Positions 51,180 through 60,398 of a stretch of DNA of 61,756 bases are shown one piece after another. The stretch is from Martinezella lusitana. Its GTDB lineage: Bacteria > Pseudomonadota > Alphaproteobacteria > Rhizobiales > Rhizobiaceae. Made by a program: the position numbers and the translations under genes. The stretch lies in the NCBI RefSeq assembly GCF_016901135.1, contig NZ_JAFEVL010000051.1, forward strand, positions 1 through 61,756, written 5' to 3'. Within the stretch, counting starts at the first letter, position 1, and the number at the start of each line of letters is the position of its first letter. The notes under the pieces are model-generated. The model worked only from the letters and a program-made list of their open reading frames with translations. It was not told the origin of the DNA and did not search any database.

Positions 51180-51293
51180 CGCTTTTGTCCAACCTGCGGG
51201 ACGGCGTCGTCCAAGACTAACGTCGCTTTAGAGGCTATTTTGTTGCTAGGTCTGTCCGCCAGAGGAGCGGTTGGGCCGTGGAGGATCGAGATC

Positions 51294-52697
51294 ATGGAAT
51301 TCAATGCAATTATCGGCGGCAAGCCGGCACGAGCTGGCTCGGAGTTTGCGGTTGTTAACCCGGCAACGGGCGGAGAAGTCGGACGCGCGCCCAATATGGG
51401 TGGCGCCGAGTTGAATGCTGCGGTGGCGGCGGCCAAGGCGGCCTTCATCTCCTGGTCGGCACAGAGTGACGATGCGTTGCAAGCCGCCTGTGCGGCGGTC
51501 ACGGCCAAGATCGAGGAACACGCCGCGGAACTCGCTGAGCTCATCACGCTGGAGCAAGGCAAACCGTTAAATGGCATGGGTTCACGCTGGGAAATCGGTG
51601 GCGCCGTTGCCTGGGCGGGTTATACGACGAGCCTCTCGGTCCCGGTAAAGGTCTTGCAAGACAACGAGCAGGGCAGGGTGGAACTGCACCGCAAGCCGCT
51701 TGGCGTTGTCGGCTCGATTACGCCTTGGAATTTCCCGGTGATGATTGCCGTCTGGCATATTCTTCCAGCTTTGCGCACGGGCAACACCGTCGTTGTCAAG
51801 CCTTCGCCTTACACGCCACTGTCGACGTTGCGTCTTGTCGAGATCATGAACGAGGTGCTGCCGCCAGGTGTCGTCAATGTGGTGACGGGCGATGACAAGG
51901 CGTTCAATCTGGGTGGCGCGATGTCGGCGCATCCGGATATCCGCAAGATCGTCTTCACCGGATCCTGCGCGACCGGTCAAAAGGTCATGCAGTCCGCCGC
52001 CGAAACCATGAAGCGGCTGACGCTGGAACTGGGCGGCAATGATGCCGGTATCGTGCTCCCGGATGCTGATCCGGAAAAGATCGCCGAGGGTTTGTTCTGG
52101 GGGGCCTTCCTCAACAACGGCCAGACCTGCGCGGCGATGAAGCGGCTTTATGTTCATGAGTCGATTCATGATGCGGTCTGCGATGCACTCGTCGCCTATG
52201 CGAGGAACATTCCGGTCGGTAACGGCATGGAGGAGGCGAGCATCCTCGGGCCGATACAAAACCGCATGCAGTTCGACAAGGTCTCGCGGCTTGTGGCGGA
52301 CGCCAAGGTTCATGGCGAGGTGCTGCTTGGTGGTGAGCCTGGCGAAGGCCTGTTTTTCCCGCCGACCATCGTGTCCGGACTGAGCAACGGTGATGCGCTG
52401 GTCGACGAGGAGCAGTTCGGCCCGGCCCTGCCGATCATCCGCTATTCCGACATTGAGGAGGCAATCCGGCTTGCCAATGATAGCCCCAACGGGCTCGGGG
52501 GCTCCGTCTGGTCGTCCGATATCGCAGCGGCGAGACAGATTGCGAGCCGGCTGGCCTGTGGCTCCGTCTGGATCAACAAACATGGCGCTATCCAGCCGAA
52601 TGCGCCCTTCGGAGGCGTGAAGGCTTCTGGCATCGGCGTCGAATTCGCCGACGAGGGCCTTGCAGAATACACCGATATCCAGGTCGTGTTCGCGTGA
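51294..52697 (+). CDS. NAD-dependent aldehyde dehydrogenase, probable phenylacetaldehyde dehydrogenase
   Basis: The 467-aa enzyme has all ALDH landmarks: TPWNFPVMIAVWHILPALRT, KIVFTGSCATGQKVM, LTLELGGNDAGIVLPDADPE with the base Glu, and NNGQTCAAMKRLYVHE with the catalytic Cys at about residue 279. EEQFGPALPIIRYSD closes the core. The start at 51294 (MEFNAIIGGKPARAGSEF) follows GAGG. The position after a FeaR-like regulator, next to the paa genes and with an amine oxidase in the same window, suggests oxidation of phenylacetaldehyde to phenylacetate (feaB role). Other aldehydes remain possible. Confidence 0.88.
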   Translation: MEFNAIIGGKPARAGSEFAVVNPATGGEVGRAPNMGGAELNAAVAAAKAAFISWSAQSDDALQAACAAVTAKIEEHAAELAELITLEQGKPLNGMGSRWEIGGAVAWAGYTTSLSVPVKVLQDNEQGRVELHRKPLGVVGSITPWNFPVMIAVWHILPALRTGNTVVVKPSPYTPLSTLRLVEIMNEVLPPGVVNVVTGDDKAFNLGGAMSAHPDIRKIVFTGSCATGQKVMQSAAETMKRLTLELGGNDAGIVLPDADPEKIAEGLFWGAFLNNGQTCAAMKRLYVHESIHDAVCDALVAYARNIPVGNGMEEASILGPIQNRMQFDKVSRLVADAKVHGEVLLGGEPGEGLFFPPTIVSGLSNGDALVDEEQFGPALPIIRYSDIEEAIRLANDSPNGLGGSVWSSDIAAARQIASRLACGSVWINKHGAIQPNAPFGGVKASGIGVEFADEGLAEYTDIQVVFA

Positions 52698-52730
52698 AAA
52701 TGAAAGCAAGAGAGGAGAGGAGCTTGGCAC

Positions 52731-53556
52731 GGCTCTGTTGCAAATTTTGGACAAGGCTGAGAAGGCGGCGTTTCGGAGCCGTCGTCAGAAGGCAACCGCC
52801 AGAATGTGGAATTGCTCGGCAAGCGATGGGCTCGGGTTGTAGGAATATTTGCCCTGTCGTTTGCGCATCATTTGAACCATCTCGATGCCTGCAAGCGTCA
52901 CGGCCGCGCTCGTGAATGCCTTGAAACCCAACATCGGTCCGACACGTCGCTTGATCCGGCGATGATCCTGCTCGATGCGATTGTTTAGATATCGGCTCTG
53001 CCGAATTCTGATCGGCTTCAGGCATTTGTGCGGCTGTTGCTGCAAGCGACTGATCATATCGCAAGAGATGATGGTTTCCCTGTTGGTCTGGCTGCCGTCG
53101 ATAACAATGCGCTCGGGACGACCATGCCGCTCAATGGCTTTTCTGAAGAAGCGCCTGGCGGCCAGCAGGTCCCGATGTTGGCTAAACCAGAATTCGACCG
53201 TGTCTCCGACGCTGTCGATGGCACGATAAAGATACATCCATTGACCCCGGACTTTGATATAGGTTTCGTCGGCATGCCATTTGCCGGTTACCGTACGCTT
53301 CCTTCGATTGAAGCGCTCTAATATCAAAGGCGAAAAGTGCACAACCCAGCGATGGATCGTCGAATGATCGACGCTGATGCCGCGTTCGGCCATCATTTCC
53401 TTCAGATCGCGCAGGCTCAGGCTGTAAGCCAGATACCAGCGCACGCAGAGCATAATTACCGACTGGTCGAAGTGGCGCCCTTTGAACATTGTAATCCCCG
53501 AATATATCGAGTGCTGAATACCGTTCCGAGGTTAGCAATAAGTTTGCAACAGAACC
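52731..53556 (-). mobile_element. IS6-family insertion sequence
   Basis: An 826-bp element is bounded by inverted repeats GGCTCTGTTGCAAATT (left) and AGTTTGCAACAGAACC (right), the typical IS6 end (GGTTCTGTTGCAAA). The flanking 8-mers CTTGGCAC and GGATGGAG differ, so no target duplication is present. That points to recombination or adjacent deletion through this copy. Confidence 0.9.
52785..53489 (-). CDS. IS6-family transposase
   Basis: The 234-aa protein reads MFKGRHFDQSVIMLCVRWYL, YSLSLRDLKEMMAERGISVD and HSTIHRWVV (HTH region). The DDE core has GKWHADETYIKVRGQWMYLY (first Asp), ERIVIDGSQTN (second Asp) and NNRIEQDHRRIKRRVGPMLG (Glu). The full-length frame and intact ends suggest a functional IS. 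The family moves by replicative cointegration and commonly rearranges neighbouring DNA. Confidence 0.93.
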   Translation of the reverse strand: MFKGRHFDQSVIMLCVRWYLAYSLSLRDLKEMMAERGISVDHSTIHRWVVHFSPLILERFNRRKRTVTGKWHADETYIKVRGQWMYLYRAIDSVGDTVEFWFSQHRDLLAARRFFRKAIERHGRPERIVIDGSQTNRETIISCDMISRLQQQPHKCLKPIRIRQSRYLNNRIEQDHRRIKRRVGPMLGFKAFTSAAVTLAGIEMVQMMRKRQGKYSYNPSPSLAEQFHILAVAF

Positions 53557-53766
53557 GGATGGAGCGCAGGCCGAAGCGGTTCGATTGGGTCGCAGCGAAG
53601 CTTCTTTCTCACCATTCTCCCAAGCGAGCGGCAAGAGAAAATTTGTTCCCTCGATTAGTATATTAAAAACATAGATTATCTGTGAAGTGGATCGTTATCA
53701 ACTATCCTGCCCTCTGTTCAATTGGGTCGGCCTCGATAGGCCGCGTTGAAACCAGGGCACTTCCAG

Positions 53767-55173
53767 ATGGGTCGGCACATCCGCTTCAATGCGTTCGAAA
53801 TGAATTGCGTGGGCCATCAGTCGCCCGGCCTGTGGGCGCACCCGAAGGATCAGTCCTGGCGCTACAAGGATGTTCATTACTGGTCAGAACTCGCGCAAAC
53901 TCTGGAACGCGGGATATTCGACAGCATCTTTATTGCCGACGTCATCGGTTATTACGACGTCTATCAGAACGGCATGGATCACACGATCCGGCAGGCTGCG
54001 CAGATCCCGGTGAATGACCCCCTGCAACTCGCGGTCCCGATCACCATCAACACAAAGCATATTGGCGTCGGCATTACCGCATCGACCTCTTTCGAGCATC
54101 CCTATACATTTGCCCGTCGCCTTTCGACCGCCGACCACCTGACGGGTGGGCGGGTCGCCTGGAACATCGTCACGTCCTACCTCGAGAGCGGCGCGCGCAA
54201 CGTCGGGCAGGACGGCCTGAAAAAGCATGACGACCGCTATGAGGTCGCCTCCGAATATCTCGAGGTTCTCTACAAGCTGTTCGAGGGAAGCTGGGAAGAG
54301 GGGGCCGTACTTCGCGACCGCGACAGGCGGATTTTCGCCGACCCGTCGAAGGTCCACGCGATTGCCCATGCCGGCCGGCATTTTCGCGTGCCCGGCTATC
54401 ATCTCTGCGAGCCATCGCCACAGCGAACCCCTCTTCTGTTTCAGGCGGGGCAGTCGGAAGCCGGAAAACGCTTTGCCGCGGAGAACGCGGAATGCGCTTT
54501 CGTCGGTGCCCTGACCAAGCCGGTGTTGAAGGCCTATGTCGACGACATGCGCGGCCGGCTGAGCGCCAATGGCCGCGATCCGGAAAAACTTCTCATCTAC
54601 AATCTGACCACGGTGATCGTCGATGAGACCGACGAAAAGGCCCAGGCGAAGTTTCAGGACCTCCTCAGCTACGGATCCTACGACGGGTCTCTGGTTTTCA
54701 TGTCCGGATGGACGGGCGTCGATTTCGGCAGGTTCGCCCCGACGGACCTTGTGCGCAAGGCGGCGCCGACGGAATTGCGCTCCCTTCTCGACAGGCTCGA
54801 GAGCTCCGGCCACCCGTGGACCGTCGAGGAACTCGCCCGCTGGGGCGCGATCGGCGGCGCCGGCCCGATCCTCGTCGGCAGCGCGGCGACCGTCGCCGAC
54901 CTTCTGGAGGAATGGGTCGATGAGACGGGGGTCGATGGTTTCAACCTCTGCTACGCCATCGAGCCCGGTACGTTCGAGGACGTCGTCGACCTGCTGGTTC
55001 CCGAACTGCAGAAACGTGGCCGCTATCCTACCGCCTATCGCGAAGGAACCCTGCGGGAGAAGCTTTTCGGTGATGGACCTTACCTCCCCGATACCCATCG
55101 CGGCGCCCGGTACCGCGATATCGAGGCCGTGAAGCGATTGGAACAATCCGCACCGAGCCTTACTGGCGAATGA
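53767..55173 (+). CDS. LLM-class flavin monooxygenase (NtaA/SnaA/DszA type)
   Basis: The 468-aa protein belongs to the NtaA/DszA branch that uses FMNH2 supplied by a separate reductase. Landmarks are FNAFEMNCVGHQSPGLWAHP, GIFDSIFIADVIGYYDVYQN, STADHLTGGRVAWNIVTSYL, PQRTPLLFQAGQSEAGKRFA and the C-terminal YREGTLREKLFGDGPYLPDT. Such enzymes oxidise nitrilotriacetate, sulfones or related compounds. It heads a unit with a peptide-type ABC transporter and a DszC-like enzyme. The start among in-frame ATGs is uncertain (53746 or 53767). Confidence 0.88.
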   Translation: MGRHIRFNAFEMNCVGHQSPGLWAHPKDQSWRYKDVHYWSELAQTLERGIFDSIFIADVIGYYDVYQNGMDHTIRQAAQIPVNDPLQLAVPITINTKHIGVGITASTSFEHPYTFARRLSTADHLTGGRVAWNIVTSYLESGARNVGQDGLKKHDDRYEVASEYLEVLYKLFEGSWEEGAVLRDRDRRIFADPSKVHAIAHAGRHFRVPGYHLCEPSPQRTPLLFQAGQSEAGKRFAAENAECAFVGALTKPVLKAYVDDMRGRLSANGRDPEKLLIYNLTTVIVDETDEKAQAKFQDLLSYGSYDGSLVFMSGWTGVDFGRFAPTDLVRKAAPTELRSLLDRLESSGHPWTVEELARWGAIGGAGPILVGSAATVADLLEEWVDETGVDGFNLCYAIEPGTFEDVVDLLVPELQKRGRYPTAYREGTLREKLFGDGPYLPDTHRGARYRDIEAVKRLEQSAPSLTGE

Positions 55174-55216
55174 TGACGCTCCATCCCCCCTTCACGCGGT
55201 TTGAGAAAGAACGAGC

Positions 55217-56863
55217 ATGACGACGACATTCCATGGCCTGACGAAGATCACATCCTCCAGTATCGCCCTGCTGCTCGGCGCTGGCCTCTTGACGGTGGCC
55301 GGTACCGCAATGGCGGCTGACGTACCTGCCAAGGGCGGCACGCTGATCTACGCGACGGATCGGGAGCCGACGTGCCTCGATCCGCATGTCGATGGAGACA
55401 TGCCGCAGGTTTTCGTGGCGCAGCAATATACGGACTCTCTCGTCTCCCAAGACAAGGATGGCCGCATCCAGCCCTGGCTGGCCAAGAGCTGGACGATCTC
55501 CGCGGACGGCAAAACCTATACGTTCAAGCTGCGCGAAGACGTGACATTCACCAATGGCGAAAAATTCAATGCGGCGGCGCTGAAGGCCAACCTTGATCAT
55601 ATCGTCAACCCGGCCACGCAATCCTCGACGGCGGGCGGCTACATTCAGCAATATGTTGATACCCAGATACCCGATGAATTCACCGCTGTCGTCCACCTCA
55701 AGAAACCCTATGCGGCGTTTCTGGAAGTGCTTGCGCAGGGGTTTCTCGGAATTCAGGCGCCCGCGGCCCTTGCGCGTAGCCGTGACGAGAATTGCCAGCG
55801 CCCGATCGGCTCCGGGCCATTCAAGATCGTGAAATGGGATCGCAAGAGCCAGATCACCTTCGAGCGAAACGAAAACTACAACTGGGCTCCTCCGACCGCC
55901 GGGCACAAGGGGCCGGCCTATCTCGACAAGGTCATCTGGAAATTCATTCCGGAACCCTCGGTGCGCTTCGCTTCACTGACCAATGGCGATGTCGACGTGA
56001 TCGAGAGCGTGCCGCCGGAATCGGAGGAGGCCGCAGGCAGCGACCCGAATCTCGCGCTGATCATCAAGGACCGCCCCGGCAATCCCACCAATTCGGCGCT
56101 CAATATCAAGCGCGCGCCGTTCGACGATATCCGTGTCCGCGAAGCTTTCGTCCGTTCGGCCGACCTTCTGAGCGCCCTCGATAGCGTTTATTTCGGTCGC
56201 TACAAGCGAGCACCCGGCCCCTTGAGCGCCGTGACGCCCTTCGCGTCGCCGGATTTCCAGAGCGCCTACGACTACGACGTCGAACGTGCGGATAAACTGC
56301 TGGACGACGCAGGCTGGACCGAGCGCGACGACAATGGGGTTCGGACAAAGAACGGCAAACCCTTGACCGTCGTCGTGCTGATCGGCGATTTCCAGGGCGC
56401 AGCCGAGCGCTCGTTGTGGGAGCAGATCCAGGCGACGGCTGCCGAGGTGGGCTTCGACGTGCAGCTTCAGAATCTCGGCTTTTCGGAATGGCTCGACCGG
56501 ATGGGAAAGTGGGACTACGACGCTGTCGGCGAATACTGGAATACCAACACGGCCGACGTCCTGCGCATCGTCTTTTCGTCGGAATTCCTCGGGGCCGTAG
56601 GCTCCGGCGGATATCACCAGAATGCGACGGGGTTCAACAATCCCGAGTTCGATGCGATCGTCAACAAGGCGCTGGAAACCACGGATGAAGCCACCCGCCG
56701 CGAACTCTACCATCAGGCACAGAAGATCGTCGCGGAAAACTACCTGCAGATACTGACCTTCCCGCAAAGCACACGGCTCGGTGTTTACAAGACGGCGCAG
56801 GGCGTGCGGCTTGAACCGTCTCTCTCCGTCACCACCCTCTACGATGCCTGGGTAAAGAAATGA
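55217..56863 (+). CDS. ABC transporter substrate-binding protein, family 5 (DppA/OppA type)
   Basis: The 548-aa periplasmic protein has a signal peptide with hydrophobic core IALLLGAGLLTVAGTAMA and likely cleavage before ADVPAKGG near residue 34. It then shows the SBP_bac_5 pattern: GTLIYATDREPTCLDPHVDG, IQPWLAKSWTISADGKTYTF, RPIGSGPFKIVKW, RAPFDDIRVREAFVRSADLL. It binds peptides, nickel or other large solutes in this family. Its stop overlaps the first permease start (ATGA). With the flanking flavin monooxygenases, the ligand may be an organosulfur or amino-acid-like compound (inference). Confidence 0.93.
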   Translation: MTTTFHGLTKITSSSIALLLGAGLLTVAGTAMAADVPAKGGTLIYATDREPTCLDPHVDGDMPQVFVAQQYTDSLVSQDKDGRIQPWLAKSWTISADGKTYTFKLREDVTFTNGEKFNAAALKANLDHIVNPATQSSTAGGYIQQYVDTQIPDEFTAVVHLKKPYAAFLEVLAQGFLGIQAPAALARSRDENCQRPIGSGPFKIVKWDRKSQITFERNENYNWAPPTAGHKGPAYLDKVIWKFIPEPSVRFASLTNGDVDVIESVPPESEEAAGSDPNLALIIKDRPGNPTNSALNIKRAPFDDIRVREAFVRSADLLSALDSVYFGRYKRAPGPLSAVTPFASPDFQSAYDYDVERADKLLDDAGWTERDDNGVRTKNGKPLTVVVLIGDFQGAAERSLWEQIQATAAEVGFDVQLQNLGFSEWLDRMGKWDYDAVGEYWNTNTADVLRIVFSSEFLGAVGSGGYHQNATGFNNPEFDAIVNKALETTDEATRRELYHQAQKIVAENYLQILTFPQSTRLGVYKTAQGVRLEPSLSVTTLYDAWVKK

Positions 56864-57840
56864 GGGCAGTGCTCGGTCACACACTAAGGTCCGGCAGGCT
56901 GGGCCGGATCGCATGGCAGGTGAGCGAGCGTCTGCTCTCCGGGGTGCTGGTCCTGCTGGTCTCGGCAACCGTCACGTTCTTCGCGCTCCGGTTGACGCCA
57001 GGCGATCCCGTCAGAGCCGTGCTCGGGGGCCCGACCGCCGCACCGACACCCGAGACGATCGCGATGGCCATCGCCGAGTTCGGCCTCGACAGGCCGCTCT
57101 ACCAGCAATATCTCATTCACATCGGCCGGCTTCTGCAGGGCAATTTCGGCACATCGTTCTCGCAGCATCAGCCGGTGATCGACGTCATCGCCGAGCAGAT
57201 CGGCCCGACGCTGACGCTGACGGCCTCGGCCATCGTCGTCGCGTGGATTCTGTCCATCGCCTCGATATTGGCGACCACGCGGCGCAACCGCATCGTCAGC
57301 GGCATCGGCTCGGCGGTCGAGACTGTTTTGGCGTCGCTGCCACAATTCTGGCTGGCGCTCGTTCTCCTTGCGGTCTTTGCCTTCGGTCTCCGCTGGTTTC
57401 CAGCGCAGAGCAATGGCGGGATATCGGGCCTGGTGCTGCCGTCGCTGGCGCTGGCCTTGCCGCTTGCCGGCTTTCTCGGTCAGGTCACCCGCGAATCCTT
57501 CGAGTTGTCGCTCGACCAGCCCTTCATTCTTTCGGCGCGCACGCGAGGCCTGGGTGACTGGTCCGTCCGATGGCGGCATGCCCTGCGCCATGCCATGCTG
57601 CCGGGCATCAGCCTGTCCGCCTGGGCCGTCGGGTCACTGATCGGCAATGCCGTGCTGATCGAAATCATCTTCTCGCGGCAAGGGCTTGGCCGCACCCTTT
57701 ATCAAGCTGTCACCGTTCAGGACATGCCGCTCACCATCGGCGTCACGCTCGTGGTCACCCTAATCTACGTCGTCGCCAGCCTGATCGCCGATATTCTGTT
57801 CGTGGTTGTCGATCCCCGTCTGAAGGGCAAAGCGACATGA
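56860..57840 (+). CDS. ABC transporter permease, DppB type
   Basis: The 326-aa inner membrane protein has six hydrophobic helices. The N-terminal VSATVTFFALRLTPGDPVRA and PLYQQYLIHIGRLLQGNFGT segments, and the EAA-type loop in SARTRGLGDWSVRWRHALRH, are characteristic of DppB/OppB. The ATG overlaps the binding-protein stop. The next permease begins in an ATGA overlap, so the whole transporter is translationally coupled. Confidence 0.92.
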   Translation: MRAVLGHTLRSGRLGRIAWQVSERLLSGVLVLLVSATVTFFALRLTPGDPVRAVLGGPTAAPTPETIAMAIAEFGLDRPLYQQYLIHIGRLLQGNFGTSFSQHQPVIDVIAEQIGPTLTLTASAIVVAWILSIASILATTRRNRIVSGIGSAVETVLASLPQFWLALVLLAVFAFGLRWFPAQSNGGISGLVLPSLALALPLAGFLGQVTRESFELSLDQPFILSARTRGLGDWSVRWRHALRHAMLPGISLSAWAVGSLIGNAVLIEIIFSRQGLGRTLYQAVTVQDMPLTIGVTLVVTLIYVVASLIADILFVVVDPRLKGKAT

Positions 57841-58700
57841 GCGCACCCGTCTCGACCTACTTCCTCTACACGGCCCGGCCGCAATTGCGCGTCGGCTTCC
57901 CGCCGGTCGGTGCCGTGCTCGCTGCGGCCTTTCTCATTTTTCTCGTGCTTGCGGCGCTGGCGCCGGGTCTGTTTGCGATCGCAAATCCATTGAAAATCGC
58001 GCCACGGGTTGCTTTCCACGCACCGGAATGGAGCCATCCCTTCGGTACAGACCAGTCCGGCCGCGACGTCTTCTCGCGGGTCATCCATGGCGCGCGCCAG
58101 TCTCTGATGCTCGGGCTTGGCGCGGTCGGCGTGTCCATGTCCATTGCCATCGTTCTCGGTCTGATCGGCGGGCTCGGCGGGCGGGTGGCCGAGCGGGTCA
58201 TCGGCTGGGTCCTTGAGGTTCTGTTCTCCTTCCCGACCTTGATCCTGGCACTGCTTTTTGCAGCCCATCTGGGTGGCGGTCTCGGCCCGTTGATCATTGC
58301 AACCGGCGTCGGCAACGCGCCCGGCTACGGTAGGATCATCTTCGGCCAGACCCTGAGTGTCCGGCGCGCCGGTTATATCGAGGCCGCCCGTGCGCTTGGA
58401 CATTCGCCGGCGCGAACGATCTGGCGGCAAATCCTGCCCAACGTCATGCGTCCCCTGATCGTTATGGTGACGATGGGTGTCGGACAGGCCATCGTCTGGT
58501 CGTCCGCCCTGTCGTTTCTGGGCCTCGGTGCCCAACCGCCGGCAGCCGAATGGGGTACCATGCTGGCGATGGGCCGCGATTTCGTCAGCCGCGCCTGGTG
58601 GCTGACCTTCTTTCCGGGGCTCTTCATCGTGCTGACGACGCTGTCGACCACCGTCGTCGGTCGGCATCTCCAAAAATGGATCGAAGGACGTGCGCAATGA
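57837..58700 (+). CDS. ABC transporter permease, DppC type
   Basis: The 287-aa membrane protein has the DppC/OppC hallmarks: HPFGTDQSGRDVFSRVIHGA, RQSLMLGLGAVGVSMSIAIV and the EAA loop in YIEAARALGHSPARTIWRQI. The ATG at 57837 overlaps the DppB-type stop. The upstream part of the longer frame is a shadow of the previous gene. It ends in an ATGA overlap with the ATPase gene. Confidence 0.92.
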   Translation: MSAPVSTYFLYTARPQLRVGFPPVGAVLAAAFLIFLVLAALAPGLFAIANPLKIAPRVAFHAPEWSHPFGTDQSGRDVFSRVIHGARQSLMLGLGAVGVSMSIAIVLGLIGGLGGRVAERVIGWVLEVLFSFPTLILALLFAAHLGGGLGPLIIATGVGNAPGYGRIIFGQTLSVRRAGYIEAARALGHSPARTIWRQILPNVMRPLIVMVTMGVGQAIVWSSALSFLGLGAQPPAAEWGTMLAMGRDFVSRAWWLTFFPGLFIVLTTLSTTVVGRHLQKWIEGRAQ

Positions 58701-60385
58701 GCAAGCAGCCTTTGGTCGTTCAGAACCTGTCGGTCACCATCGGCGCCGGGAATGCGCGCCGGACGGTCGTCAGAAACCTCACGTTCCGCGTCGAGCCGGG
58801 CAAAGCGCTGGCACTGGTCGGTGAATCCGGGTCTGGCAAAAGTGTTACCGCGCGCACGCTGGTGGGTCTCACCGGCGACGGCGCAACCGTTCAGGCCGAC
58901 CGGCTCAGCTATGGAGACATCGACCTGCGCGCTCTTTCGGAGCGGCAGTGGCGACAATTGCGGGGTAAGGATATCGGCTTCGTCCTGCAGGACGCCCTTG
59001 TTTCGCTCGACCCGCTGAGGCCGGTGGGGGCCGAGATTGCCGAGGCGCTTGCGGCCCACGGCTGGGGAAACCGGCAGACGCGCTGGCAAAAGGCAATCGA
59101 TCTGCTGCGATCTGTCGGCGTCCCGGATCCGGAGGTGCGAGCCCTGCAAAGGCCGGGCGAATTGTCAGGCGGGCTGCGCCAGCGCGCGCTCATCGCCACG
59201 GCGCTCGCGCTCGATCCGGCTATCCTGATTGCCGACGAACCGACGACGGCACTCGATTCCACCGTGCAGGCGCAGATCATCGCGCTGCTGTCCGCGACGA
59301 AAGCGCGAGGCGATGGATTGTTGATTATCAGCCATGACCTGCATGTGGTTTCCAGCCTTGCCGACGAGGCCATCGTGCTCAACCAGGGAGAGGTCGTCGA
59401 GCAGGGACCGGTGGGCGAGGTGTTGGGCCATCCCCGGCATCCTTACACGCGCCTGCTTCTCAACTCCGTTCCCGGCCGCCATTGGCGCGGCAGCCGGCTT
59501 TCCGACGAACGGCCGGTCGCCAAGGTGCGCCCCGGCTGGGATGAGACAACGGTCCTCGATGTTCGCAATGTCAGAAAATCCTATGCCGGGCCGGCTGACA
59601 GCGTCCGTCTGGCCGTCGATGCGGTCAGCTTTTCGATCAAACGCGGCAAAACGCTCGGTATCGTCGGGGAGTCCGGCTCCGGCAAGACGTCTGTTGCCCG
59701 GATCGCGCTCGGACTTCTGCAACCCGATGCGGGTCAGGTCCATTTTTCCAATACGCTCTGGGCAACATCCGAAGATGACAAAAAAAAGGTGACCGAAGCC
59801 CAGCGGCGACCCTTGCGCGGGGATCTGGGGGTCGTCTATCAGGATCCGCTCTCGTCGTTCGATCCGCGCTGGAATGTAGCCCGCATCCTCTCCGACGCAC
59901 TCGATGCCGCCGGCGTCGATCGCCGGCACCACGACCGGCAGATCACCGACCTGCTTTCCAAGGTACGCCTTGAACCCGATATCGCCGATCGCTGGCCGCT
60001 CACATTGTCGGGCGGGCAGCGGCAGCGTGTGGCGATCGCCCGCGCCCTTGCCTCCAAGCCCAAGCTCCTCATCTGCGACGAACCCGTCTCGGCGCTCGAC
60101 GTCTCGGTACAGGCACAGGTCCTGGACCTTCTGACCGATCTGCAGGACGAACTGGGCATTTCCTACCTGTTCATTTCCCATGATCTCGGGGTCATCCGAC
60201 ATGTGAGCGACGAGGTGCTGGTCATGCTCGACGGCCGCATCATCGAGTATGGCGCGGTGGAAGAGGTTTTCACAACACCAAAACACGCATTCACCCGCAA
60301 GCTGCTGGCCGCATCGCAGCTTCGGCCACGCGCCAACTCCGCATCCACGACGGCCCATGCGGTCGGCAGCATATCCAAACAATGA
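58697..60385 (+). CDS. Fused dipeptide-type ABC transporter ATPase (DppD-DppF)
   Basis: The 562-aa protein contains two complete ATPase modules. Module 1 has Walker A GESGSGKSVTARTLVG near residue 45, signature LSGGLRQRALIATALA and Walker B AILIADEPTTALDSTV. Module 2 has GESGSGKTSVARIALG near residue 324, LSGGQRQRVAIARALA and LLICDEPVSALDVSV. DppD and DppF are often separate; the fused form is common in rhizobia. The start is in an ATGA overlap at 58697. Both ATP sites appear intact, so the transporter should be functional. Confidence 0.93.
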   Translation: MSKQPLVVQNLSVTIGAGNARRTVVRNLTFRVEPGKALALVGESGSGKSVTARTLVGLTGDGATVQADRLSYGDIDLRALSERQWRQLRGKDIGFVLQDALVSLDPLRPVGAEIAEALAAHGWGNRQTRWQKAIDLLRSVGVPDPEVRALQRPGELSGGLRQRALIATALALDPAILIADEPTTALDSTVQAQIIALLSATKARGDGLLIISHDLHVVSSLADEAIVLNQGEVVEQGPVGEVLGHPRHPYTRLLLNSVPGRHWRGSRLSDERPVAKVRPGWDETTVLDVRNVRKSYAGPADSVRLAVDAVSFSIKRGKTLGIVGESGSGKTSVARIALGLLQPDAGQVHFSNTLWATSEDDKKKVTEAQRRPLRGDLGVVYQDPLSSFDPRWNVARILSDALDAAGVDRRHHDRQITDLLSKVRLEPDIADRWPLTLSGGQRQRVAIARALASKPKLLICDEPVSALDVSVQAQVLDLLTDLQDELGISYLFISHDLGVIRHVSDEVLVMLDGRIIEYGAVEEVFTTPKHAFTRKLLAASQLRPRANSASTTAHAVGSISKQ

Positions 60386-60398
60386 ATGGTACTTTGAA

